Positions 13,201 to 23,308 of a stretch of 64,000 bases of DNA are shown piece after piece. The position numbers were made by a program, and so were the translations under genes. The DNA comes from Antedon mediterranea. Lineage: Eukaryota > Echinodermata > Crinoidea > Comatulida > Antedonidae. The notes below the pieces were generated by a model. It was not told the origin of the DNA. It did no database searches and saw only the letters and a list, made by a program, of their open reading frames with translations. The stretch lies in NCBI RefSeq assembly GCF_964355755.1, contig NC_092678.1, positions 20,432,922-20,496,921 of the forward strand, given 5' to 3'. Within the stretch, counting starts at the first letter, position 1. Each line of letters opens with the position of its first letter.

Positions 13201-14884
13201 TATACTACCTTTCTATGGTAATTAAAACACATTACTTATAATGTTATAACTTATAAAAAGAGAAAATAAATATTTGACTTACTACAGTACAGAGAACATT
13301 GTTTGTGTTGTAAAATGGCTAAGCTGGCTTTTCCCCTCTGTCTACTTGTACAGTGCTGCTGGAAGGTTCTCAATTTCAGGCTTGTATTGCAACCATTTTC
13401 CCTGAAAAATGTTTGTTTTTATCATAAAAATTAGTTAAACAAGCTTCAACTGTAAATATATATGGTACAGCAAGCTGGCTGTATTTTCGGAATGTAGCTA
13501 AGATTGATGGCATATAGCCTAGGCCAGTCTATGAAGAGTACAATGTATAGGGCCTAGCTGGGCATCTTCTGCAGGGACCCGATTGTCACAGTCTGCTTGC
13601 TACTAGCCTAGTAATATGCAGCAGCATGTATTAATTATTCTAGGCCTAGGTCTAGCCCTGAACTGAAAAAATCCCAGGCTAAGTTAATTAATTTACCTTC
13701 CTGTTATTATTGCGTTATATATATTATTACAGTATATTTAAAATAACCGTCTAGGCCTACTTACCGACAAATTAACAGCTCAGCTTTACATATTTATACG
13801 ATCAGGCCAGGGAAACCCACAGTCGCGTCGATCTCTGGTGGTGTTGTTGTTGTATACAACGTGCATCGTCCATTGTTAGATCAGATCTCTGCTGTGTGGA
13901 TGCTCATTAACATATCATGCATATGTATGAGTTAGCTCTACCGGCCTAATTTCTGAGCCGATGAGTTCGAAAAAATGGTAAACTTATTTTGATTTTTTTA
14001 TAAGCGAAATCAATATTTTTTTCGGTGGAAGTGAATAACTTTATATTAACTACAAAACGGTCTATTCAAAATTTGATTTTTTTCATCTTTATTTTTCATT
14101 TTTTGGGGGACAATACATCTTTAATTGTGTCTGGCATAATCTGGCATAATTTTGTGCTGCCACCTAGCATAATTTCATTTCGCTCGCTGGCCACACTGAT
14201 CTCGGTTAGATCAAGACACACAATTACTAGCTGCATTATGGAAGTACGGTTTCCATAGGTGTTTGATAAAAAAAAAAATTACTGGGTTAATAATGTTTAG
14301 CGCTTAGAGGTTTCACAACATTAGGCGCTATATAAATCCAGGACATTATTATTATTATTGACGAAAAAAATAATTGAGGTCATTATTCAAATGTTGTAAC
14401 AAAGGTGATTGTATAATTGTATAATATTGTAAACAGTATACATGTTATACCCGGACTTACCCTTTAACAGGTACATAAATAGGAAAAATAGCAAAAATTT
14501 AAACAGTAATCAGTACGGTAACTAATACTGTATGTGCCTACCTTTTTGTTGCCAACCTCACAACAAACTTTACGTACATTATAAATACACGCGTTAACTA
14601 AGGTGTGTTCACAAAATGCATAAGCAGAAACGACAGTCATTTGATCAATTACAAGAGACGAGAATCATCCGAACTGTCACGTGTGATTGGTCAAAGGTAC
14701 TTACGCTTACGCCCAAAGGTGTGAACTGTTTGTTAGCTTCATATTACTTAGTCGAGCATTCACAAGCGATTGATCAAATAATCCATCTCTTGTGATTGGT
14801 AAAATCACTTACGTTGCGTTACGTACTTGCGTTCTGTCTGTAGTTAAAACCAACCTTTATCGTGATATACTTACATGAAGCCAT
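6439..14884 (-). CDS. Amidase (amidase-signature family), copy A, ten exons, 519 aa
   Basis: Hydrolyses an amide to acid and ammonia by family; the natural substrate is unknown. Exons in transcript order: 14875-14884, 10865-11102, 10467-10639, 10241-10380, 9636-9911, 9259-9427, 8808-8870, 8384-8484, 6982-7168, 6439-6641. All junctions are GT-AG, all phases close, total 1560 nt. The Ser-cisSer-Lys triad is readable as K105 (MKDTIAVSG), S180 (GGSSSG) and S204 ([11 protein letters not shown]). The spacing of 75 and 24 residues, and motifs such as [22 protein letters not shown] and [12 protein letters not shown], match bacterial enantioselective amidases of the Rhodococcus type rather than FAAH. 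No signal peptide. The ten-base first exon is chosen because copy B has an equivalent seven-base first exon in the same phase; it is the least certain part, 3.8 kb upstream across a transposon. Confidence 0.88.
6668..6793. mobile_element. MITE family A copy, left end missing
   Basis: Lies in the last intron of amidase A. It ends GATAGTGTAGACAGAGCTTTA, the family A terminal repeat, and carries the family core ATATGGGCACAT and TGTCACATAAAGTTTGAT. Confidence 0.75.
6843..6960. repeat. Palindromic MITE family D (TTACTGCAGTAA ends)
   Basis: Starts TTGCAGTAACTGCAGTAAC and ends GTTACTGCAGTAACTGC, giving inverted ends that are each self-palindromic around the PstI site. Related copies at 34571-34695 and 40849-41000; isolated motifs near 44395 and 52508. 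Confidence 0.6.
7797..7919. mobile_element. MITE family A copy, full length
   Basis: Terminal inverted repeats AAGCTCTGTGTACTATCAAAC and GTTTGATAGTGTAGACAGAGCTT enclose about 75 bases. It sits in an intron of amidase A. Confidence 0.8.
10119..10212. repeat. (TA)n microsatellite
   Basis: About 45 TA dinucleotides with one G interruption near 10129. It is in the intron between exons 4 and 5 of amidase A, only about 30 bases from the donor of exon 4. Confidence 0.97.
11650..14120. mobile_element. 2.5 kb TTAA-site transposon in intron 1 of amidase A
   Basis: Both ends read AGATGTATTGTCCCCC inward and are flanked by TTAA (11646-11649 and 14121-14124). The terminal inverted repeat continues imperfectly for about 150 bases (GAATAGGCCATTTT / GAATAGACCGTTTT; AAAGTTATTCACTT on both sides). 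Further in, GAGTTAGCTCATA at about 11865 mirrors 13925-13940. The interior is AT-rich with a (CTA)n tract at 12140-12170. A minus-strand frame of 96 codons at 12492-12782 is rich in paired cysteines but matches nothing I recognise, so no transposase can be claimed. Confidence 0.78.
12492..12782 (-). other. Unrecognised Cys-rich open frame inside the TTAA element
   Basis: The 96-codon frame includes Cys pairs ([17 protein letters not shown]) that could bind metal, but it has no family resemblance I can name and codon use is not distinctive. It may be chance or a relic of element coding capacity. Confidence 0.15.
14601..14840. mobile_element. Two diverged MITE family B copies
   Basis: Family B has inverted arms with a gttACGCAAG-type core and inward-facing TGACCAAT / ATTGGTCA. 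Here GATTGGTCAAAGG with CTTACGC is followed by a second unit with GATTGGTAAAATC and CGTTACGTACTTGCG. The start of amidase A exon 1 lies just downstream at 14884. Confidence 0.5.
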
Positions 14885-15178
14885 TGCTAAATATTGTGTT
14901 TGATCAGTCAGCTTCTCTTCCGACCAGAAGTAGGCCTACCAATTATAGGCAAAACATATTATTAATATGCTGCTAACTTTATCGCCTTTTTTCTGATTGT
15001 CTTCTTAAAATGGCCTTATTATAAATATCATGATTTTATTAATATGAAGGCCTACAATAAACTTTTATTTATTATTTAATTTGGAGCGTATACGTGTGTA
15101 TCGTACCGTTTATTAGGCTGTTATAATCTTACGAGGTATACTTGAAATGACGCATGCGCAAATGTTTAACATTCATTA

Positions 15179-15282
15179 TTCCCACTAGTAGACAACGCAA
15201 GGACGAAATGCAATTGTTGACCAATCACGGCGCGATAGATGATGATACTTGCGCTTACGTACTTGCGTTAACTAGTGGGAAG
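15179..15282. mobile_element. MITE family B copy
   Basis: Ends TTCCCACTAG and CTAGTGGGAA form the terminal inverted repeat. GACCAATCACGG and acgtACTTGCGTT lie inside. Confidence 0.7.
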
Positions 15283-15549
15283 TTGCGCTGGAGAAACATA
15301 GCGTATAGCACTATAAGCCAACTCGACAATGCTGAAATAATATAGGCCTATGAAATTGAGGCTATGAAATTCAGGCAGTATGCGTCTTTACTCCTGATTC
15401 CAAATGCTATATCTCCCTCCACATAGATACATACAGTACCGAGAATTGGCTTACTCTCGGTATTATCCAAAATCAGAAACGTTTATTCCAACCACATATT
15501 ATACTTTCCCCTTATTCCACCCCCAAAGACCAATTTGTCATTCCCGCAG

Positions 15550-15662
15550 GGACCGAGCTTTCATTCCCCCAGGTGCCGAGCTGTAATTTCTCAGAGACCA
15601 AGCCTTAATTTCCCAAGGACTGAGCCTTAATTTCCTAGGGACCGAGCCTTAATTTCCCCTGT
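15550..15662. repeat. Minisatellite, about 24 bp unit
   Basis: Four to five imperfect copies of GGACCGAGCCTTAATTTCCC in a row. Confidence 0.75.
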
Positions 15663-16595
15663 AACCTCTCCTAGCAGACAACGTGTAAGCCTACCTTACA
15701 TAAAATTTGACGACCGGCAATAAGGCAAATCAGTTCAATGTTCAAGGACTTACATACACCGTATGGAAAAACTACGTAAATGTGTAAAATTGATGTGATT
15801 GTGATGTCATATCCAGATTCAAATATAAGAATTAGGCCAATCCATTTTTATTATAGGGGAGATAATTATGATACTGTATATCTGAAATCTTCATAGCAGG
15901 AATATGAAATGAAAATACCTTTTATAAATGATGATTTCAGCTTTAATACTGTATATCTTTATAATAGACCTACCGGTATCATTTTGCAATTGTGCACATA
16001 ACTATTTATTGAATATGGTATTAACATGCATTGCACGCTTAATAATTCTGTAACCTTTAATATGTATTTATTAAATATGTTATTAACATATTATGCATAA
16101 TAATACTGTACATATAGTATTTATTTATTTGATTTGTTTATTCTAAAGTTTACAAAAGTAAAACATTTAAGGAAAAAATACAGAAAGCAAAATGATAACT
16201 TATATCCAATAAATGAAACCAAAAAAATACATTATTATTATTATTTAAAAAACATCATTTCGGACCTACGATGTCATCTTTTCATTTCACAATGATTCTT
16301 TATATATGTTTAGAACTTTATTAGACAGCTTATTCTCTTAATTAATCAATAACAGTAACAAACTCTAATATCATACGTACGTAGGCCTACGAGACATTTT
16401 GTTGTTTAAAACTTGATTGATCTTATTTTAAGATATATATTTTTTTTATAAGGAAATTCGAAATTGTATTTTTTCACATTGAGTTATAACATGCGTGGTC
16501 TAGTTTGGAAGTAATTCAGCCAATTACGATGGATAATTTTAACTGTCGTTTCCCATTGGTCAACTTGTTTGCCTACGTTGAATATCATAGTGGTC

Positions 16596-19500
16596 CTATT
16601 GGCCAAGTTGTTCGTAACCGTGCGCTACTTTCAGAAGTGTTTTCTCGTCAAACATTCGTCCAACTAACATCATCCCGACTGGTAGGCCATCTATGAAGCC
16701 TGCGTTGATGGTCAGCGCCGGGTGACCAGTTAGGTTAAATGTAAATGTATTTGTCAAGTTATTTCCACCATTATTGACCAATTCTAAATTACAACGATAA
16801 TAAATTGTTTGTTAGTGACCGATATCTTTTGTATATGAGATTCTATATGTGATTATTGGCCAGTTCAGGCTTAGTTATATACCCGGATAAGTTGGTGAAC
16901 TACCACTAAAGTTAGCGATAACTGTGCCCACAAATGTACCTGGATAAATAACTTATCCTTAACTGCCGTATTGTTAGTAGAATCTAGTTTAAATAACATT
17001 AAAAATGTCAATTTTTTAGAAAATATCATTACCTGAGATTGAAGCGCCCTTTCTCTGCAGTTCTGGAGTTCGAAACGGAATCGTTGGCATAGCAATGACA
17101 TCAACCTCTTGAAAAACTTTATCAAACTCTGCTCTCAACAATCTTCTAAGATTTTGAGCCTTGCCGTAAAATCTTCCTCGATATTCGTGTTTCATATATT
17201 CTCCCAACATCCATGCACTCTAAAACATAATATACATGTTACAAGAATTATTCACCAAAAAAACAAACTCTGGTTGAAGTTATTGATATGTTGGATGCCT
17301 ACCTTAACTGGAGGAGGTAGATCATCTGCTTGGGATTGAATACCTCTACCGACAGCGTCCATCATACTGATGGAGTAGAATCCTTTGTGGCCACTTCCAA
17401 AACCTACAAAGAAATGATGATATTCGTTCCCAGTAGTATTATTTTTAGTCGCGTGCAACACGACCCTACAGCTCACTATGTAGGTTGGTCGGTCGGTCGG
17501 ATGGTCGGTATAAACACTAACTCAAATTTGAGCACGCGACTGCATCCATTATGGCCCTGTTTTAACAATGTGTTAAGGCAGAATTCAAGAATTTTGAGAA
17601 AATGTGTCATGGGATAATTTGAAATGATTTCGGTGCCTGGAAATTACATTTCTAGAATATAATGAGTCTTAGAAAAATTACATTTGAAAGTATGCTAGGC
17701 CTATTAGTTATCTAAGATAATATAAGTTACCGTAGTTACGAGAGTTGGCATTTTACAAAGGTAGAATGACGAAAATCTATACGGTTAAAATGTTACTTAC
17801 ACCCTCCTCGTAGCATTGTATCTGCTATCGCTTGATGTCCCATACATAGCCACATATTTGGACCTATACAATTATTTTCAACGATATACATTTCATTTTC
17901 AAAAATCCTTCTGCAACATTTTCTTATTGAATAACTACCATTTAGTGTTGTGTTACCTAAAATGTTGTTCATTGTACGTGTTTTTTTTCAATTCAATTCA
18001 ATTTATTTTTATTTCGGAAATATCATCAATAATAATTAACTTATAAAAAGAAAAATCGTAAACTCTAAACTTAAGTATATAGAATGCTTCTCCATCTACA
18101 ATACATTTTGGAGTTATGGAGCATATTATTATGTTTGCAAACACAAGCAACAAGGATGTTACCACTATTCAACATACGTTGCTAAAACATAGGTAGATTT
18201 TACTTATTAAAGAAAAGTTCAATAAACATTGCACTGGCACTACGACTTCTTTTCTATGAGTTGAAATGTAACATAAATCTTACCTTGCTTGTGTAATGGT
18301 ACCGAAACGTCAGTAACCGTTGCTTTCATTTTTGTAATTTTTTGAAGAGCTGTTCGAACCAACTCATTTACTACTTGTTCGGAGTTATCCTGCTCAAAAC
18401 CTTCTTTCAACAATCCAATGGTAATATTATCGAGCGTTTTAAACTTCAACTATAAATAGAATGGATTTAAATAAGATATTGATAGTGTACTGTACGACTA
18501 AAGCTGTGTCTACACAATCAAACTAGTTCGACAAAAAAATGTGATATGACATCATCATGTCCATACATGGGCACATCACATTTTTGTCACATAAAGTTTA
18601 ATATTTTAGTCAGAGCTGTACATATCCAACTGATAATGAACAGCATGTTTTCCGCTTATAAATGAAGAACAATCATACTTACTGCGTCTGTGTATTTTTC
18701 TTCAACGATTGTTGGGCTTTGTCGCTGATCGAGTCCATCATCGTACCCTGCTATTGCCTCCAAAAGAAGAGCACAATCCTTTACGTTCCTTGCCATTGGT
18801 CCTAAATGATCGACTGTCGGGTCCAGGGCTTGAGCACCTGTGTAAGGTACAAGACCATGGGTAGGCTTTAAGCCTATGATTCCACAGCAACTGGCAGGTA
18901 GTCGAACTGACCCGCCTTGGTCACCTCCAATCGCCATGTCCACCTCACCTTTTGCAACCTAACAAATTATAAAAGACATCCATTTATAATTCTCAATTCA
19001 CTGCAATAATTAGAAAGCTTCAATTTGTGACGTACCGATGATCAAACTACGTCATGTCATGGAAGATCATGTTCACTCTTCCTGGTCATGTTCATTAAGT
19101 GTGCGAATACGGGGATACTGGGACGTGTGTCCTTGTGCCCCACCTCAACACATTGGTTGATGGTTTTTAGGCCCCATGCGAGACACAAGTTTGATGGTTT
19201 CTAGGCCCCATACGAGACCAACGATATTCGATTGACCTGACCTAGGTAGGTTGTCGGTCTTCGCAAATCGAAAGCTTTTAATGACAGACGTCTCTAGACT
19301 TACCAATACAGCACAGCCTGAGCTTGAACCACCCGCACTGTGCCTGTTGTTGTGAGGGTTCAGTGTCGGTCCTTTCGCTGCCAGAAAACTTACTCCAGAA
19401 ACACACCAGTCCTCACACAATGCTTTGCCTGCGACTGTTCCACCTTTGCGTCAATACAACATAAAAATCAATCATATTTCACTTTTCTTTAACTTTTCAA

Positions 19501-21921
19501 CAACAATAATAATTAAGATAATAGCACAAGATTTTCCACTATTATTTGTCTCTTTTCAGCTCACGTTAATCTTGTAAAATAACACGCCAAGTTTTAAGGT
19601 AAGCCTAATAATTTATCTTCTTACGTATCTTTATATCAGAGGAAATGGAATTTAGGTTTGATTCCCATATACAAGTTCGTAAGCGTAACGTAATCGATTT
19701 GACCAATGACGGCGCGATGGATTATCCGAACTGTCGCTTGTGATTGGTCAACTTACGTTACGTCCTAGTGGGAACCAAGCCTTACACTATTCGGGTCGGG
19801 TCGGGTAATATGTTACCTCTTTACTACTGTATTGTATTTCTGTGTTGTATTATCAAATCATAATATAAGAGTTTCAAACAAGGATTTCGAAATTTCTTTT
19901 CACAAACCAGATGAACAATATCCTTTTACATCTTACACTTCTACCGTATTCTGGGTTAAAATGTCATACCAAAAAATGCATCAGTAGTCACAAACCTGCA
20001 TCTAGAACTCTTGTGACCACCGTGGCATCAAACTCTGGTACATATCCTTCCATTACCCATGATCCTCCCATCATAGGTACCCCAGAGACGGCGATGGTGT
20101 CTTTCATTACAATGCGTTTACCTCTTAGTATTCCCTTTGGCGCTCCAGAAATATTAGTTTTCCAATACCTGCAAGTAAACCAACCTAATTAGACAATTTG
20201 TTTGGTAGGTACCATTAACTACCCGAATAATAGCAAAAAATCAAACAGTGCTGAATCTTTTATGTTTCTTTTTATGTTTCTTATATCTGTATAATGCCAT
20301 CTCTGTATGATGTCATCTTCTCTGTAAGATGTCATCTCTGTATGTTATTATCTCTGTATGATGTCATCTTTGTATGGTGTCAGCTCTGTGTGATGCCATC
20401 TCTGTAAGATGTCATCTCTGTATGTTATTATCTATGTATGATGTCATCTTTGTATGGTGTCAGCTCTGTGTGATGCCATCTCTGTACGATGTCATCTCTG
20501 AATGTTATTATCTCTGTATGATGTCATCTCTGTGTGATGTCATCTCCATGTGATGTCATCTCTGTGTGATGTCATCTCTGTATGGTATTATCTCTGTATG
20601 ATGTCATGTCTGTATGATGTCATCTCTGTATAAATGTCATCTCTGTATGTGTTGTCAACTCTGTATGGTATTATCTCTGTATGATTTCATCTCTGTATGA
20701 TGTCATCTCTGTACGATGTCCTATCTGTATGGTGTCATCTCTGCATGATGCCCTCTCTGCATGATGTCATCTCTGTATGGTATCATATCTGTATGATCTC
20801 CTAATGTCATCCGGCTGTATGATGTCATATATCTGTATGAGGTCATCTCTGAATCTATGTCTTGTTCTTCCTTATTTTATTTCATTCAACTTTATTGGTG
20901 ATCGTTCTTAGGAGATGCCATGTTTCTCAATTATTATTCTTTGGTAAGATACTTTTCTCTTAGAACATAGGATGTTGCTAGTTGTCGGTCTTTGTATTGT
21001 CTAACTAAATGTCAACAATAGCTATGACACTCGCTCGATGTTATATTTGGTGTCATATTATAGGCCTATCTATTTATACCTACCACGCATTTAGTGGATT
21101 TTCCTCCGCCGTAGGTCTGTAACCCGGTAGTCTCGGGTACTTCACTGGAAGCGTAATCTCCGGCAGCTTTTCTATTTCGTTATAACAGCCAATGATATCC
21201 TTCATTAGATCCCTGTATTCGGCTACTTCTTCTTCACTTAGATCAATTCCGATTCTCTGGGAAAGTTCTTTCGTCTTTTTTATACTAGGTAAGCGAACTG
21301 GAGGTGAACTGTAGGGTACATCTGAAACAGATGATATGTGTTCGACTGTTAATAATTTTTCGAATGGACTTTTGTTTTATCCTTTTGATGAACATGGAAC
21401 GTTTTAGATTTTTAAGAAAATTCGTTGATTTACTGTGTATTGACACTAGTAATACACTTGATTTTACATCTGTCAGTTGATTGTGTCTAACTAACTCTTG
21501 CAAGTCATATAAAAACAAGTTTAGCTGCATTAAATAAGATACTCTCTGTCACTAGAAGAAATGCACAATTCACTTTATGCGTACATACTTTCCGACAGAT
21601 ATATCGTTTATTAAAAGTATTTTAATACAGCTAGACTGTTTATAGATGACTTGCGATAGTCAGTCAGACTCTATCTACTGACAACTGCAGAATAGGGTGA
21701 ATAATGTAAAAAATTAAAATTAACAATTGACAAGGCCTTCTTTTTTTTAGCATTTTTTTTTTCAATAATGGATGGATTCTTACATAATGTTAATGAATTA
21801 ATTAAATATATGAATCTACCGCAGTTTACTGCAGTACGAAAGAACAATTATTGGAATAATTCTAACATTAAGGCAGTGAATACAAAGAAAATATAAATTG
21901 TAGGCTACACTTACGTGCCAT
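16596..21921 (-). CDS. Amidase (amidase-signature family), copy B, ten exons, 512 aa
   Basis: Exons in transcript order: 21915-21921, 21084-21321, 19996-20168, 19304-19443, 18683-18958, 18284-18449, 17801-17863, 17303-17403, 17033-17219, 16596-16783. All GT-AG, phases close, 1539 nt in total. Seven of the ten exons have exactly the length of their counterpart in copy A; exon 1 is one codon shorter, exon 6 one codon shorter and the C-terminus five codons shorter. Triad: K104, S179, S203, with the [11 protein letters not shown] signature intact. Start: ATGGCAC, then the donor GTAAGT. This is a tandem duplicate; both copies look functional. Exon 3 shares a run of well over 60 identical bases with copy A while the introns are unalignable, which suggests selection or gene conversion limited to exons. 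Confidence 0.93.
17447..17540. mobile_element. MITE family C copy
   Basis: Inverted ends AGTCGCGTGC and GCACGCGACT enclose AGCTCACTATGT and a GGTC/GGTCGG-rich stretch. In an intron of amidase B. Same family at 22572-22654 and 61436-61526. Confidence 0.8.
18500..18618. mobile_element. MITE family A copy
   Basis: AAGCTGTGTCTACACAATCAA to TTTTAGTCAGAGCT, with the core CATGGGCACATCACAT. Intron of amidase B. Confidence 0.75.
19657..19785. mobile_element. MITE family B copy
   Basis: Ends in GTCCTAGTGGGAACCAAG, with the paired TGACCAATGACGG and TGATTGGTCAAC inside. Intron of amidase B. Confidence 0.75.
20285..20865. repeat. 16 bp minisatellite with higher-order structure
   Basis: About 35 copies of a 16-base unit close to ATGATGTCATCTCTGT, in the intron between exons 2 and 3 of amidase B. 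Near 20330-20530 blocks of five variant units (about 80 bases, including TGTTATTATC, TTTGTATGGTG and CAGCTCTGTG) recur in the same order, showing higher-order amplification. Confidence 0.95.
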
Positions 21922-22571
21922 TTTATCTGTTCGATGTTCGGTTTCTCGGTGAACAAAATATCAAATCAACTAATACTGAAAATCCTTGAACGTGCCTGGT
22001 ATAGAGGTTGGCATAGGTTTTCTTTTTCCAATTTGTTACTGCCTTTAAATTTACTTAATTGAGTAAATTTATAAATAAACTTAATTGTATTAATATCTTG
22101 ACTTGGTTTAGTTTGATTGTTTGATCTCATAACAAGTGAGTAGCATTTATGTACGTTTGACGAATTTCATTTGCACACATAATAAACTCTCTTAAATGGC
22201 TATTACGTATTATTAGTAGGCGTTTTGGTTCAATAAATAAAGAAAGTGTCTCCATTAAAAAAAATTAGGATAGAAAGGATATAGTATATTGTTTGTGGTT
22301 AAATAGTTTAATAAGCCAATTTAATATTATGGTTAACATTATGCCGGTAGTGATAGGAAATCAAACAGCAGTTATACACAATTTCGTTAAATACAATTTA
22401 TTTATTAAAAATCAACTATTATTACATACACAGTATTCAAGAATTAGGAAAATATATTATATAACATTTTTTACAGGCCTAACTACTGTAGTTTAATTTT
22501 TAAAACATTTAAAACCTGAATTAAAACACTTCAAACTAGATTAATTGTTTTTTCATTAGTTGCTGGTTTTT

Positions 22572-22654
22572 AGTCGCTTGCAACGCGACTCTAAAGCTCA
22601 CTATGTCGGTCGGTTGGCCGGTCGGTTGGTCGGTAAACACTTGAGCACGCGACT
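22572..22654. mobile_element. MITE family C copy
   Basis: AGTCGCTTGC to GCACGCGACT with CTCACTATGTCGGTCGG inside. Confidence 0.8.
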
Positions 22655-22884
22655 ATGTGCAGCCATGTAGCCTATATGGCCTTGTAAAAATGCATTAGCC
22701 TTCTTTCTCTCTAAAAGTGGCATTTAAAATGTTATAGGCCTACTATTATTTCATTTATTATCTTATTTGTATAAGGCGGTCATGAAAGCTTTCGGCTAGG
22801 CAGGCGTATTTTTTTCAGAAGTGCAGTGTTTCTTCTAAATTCACTGAGCCTACCCTAACACTTAACCAAACCTTCCGTTATCCA

Positions 22885-23011
22885 GGCTTGGTTCCCACTA
22901 GAGACGCAAAACAATGACGGAGACGCAACGCAAGCGAGTTGACCAATGACAAGCTAGAATAAATATATATATTCATTCCGCTTTAATCTTGCGTATCTAG
23001 TGGGAACCAAG
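22885..23011. mobile_element. MITE family B copy, full length
   Basis: GCTTGGTTCCCACTAGAGAC at the left and CTAGTGGGAACCAAGC at the right form a clear terminal inverted repeat. Confidence 0.85.
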
Positions 23012-23015
23012 CTTA

Positions 23016-23151
23016 AAGCGTGGTTCCCTCTAGAGACGTAAGTGAATTGACCAATCACAAGCGATGGATTATTCGATCTGTTGCTTGTCTTTGGTCTACA
23101 AGCTTGCGTTGGGTTTACGTCATTGTTTTGCGTCTCTAATGGGAACCAAGA
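23016..23151. mobile_element. MITE family B copy, adjacent to the previous one
   Basis: GTGGTTCCCTCTAGAGACG to CGTCTCTAATGGGAACCAAG, with GACCAATCACAAGCGATGG inside. The two copies are nearly abutting. Confidence 0.8.
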
Positions 23152-23308
23152 TTTAGCTAGAGACGCAACGCAAGCGAGTTCCTCAGGCCTACTAATTCAT
23201 CCTTTTAATGTTTAAAATATACATGAATAAAATAACTTTGTCGTATGGACATGACGTCAAAAACGAAAAAAAAATAGGCCTAAGTGTAGGCCTACAATCC
23301 CATTTGTA

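Larger units (their letters stand above)
14885..16595. other. Intergenic spacer between the two amidase genes
   Basis: No gene seen. It should contain the promoter of amidase A (minus strand, start 14884) and the 3' UTR of amidase B. It holds a MITE B copy, a short minisatellite at about 15550-15660, and AT-rich sequence. Confidence 0.5.
21922..23308. other. Intergenic spacer between amidase B promoter and pleckstrin 3' end
   Basis: Contains the amidase B upstream region, a MITE C copy and two adjacent MITE B copies. No coding signal recognised; the frame at 22293-22496 is AT-rich and unsupported. Confidence 0.5.

Noticed and set aside
20285-20865. Regular short repeats resembling a CRISPR array
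   Set aside because: Units are contiguous 16-mers with no unique spacers, inside an intron of a eukaryotic gene.
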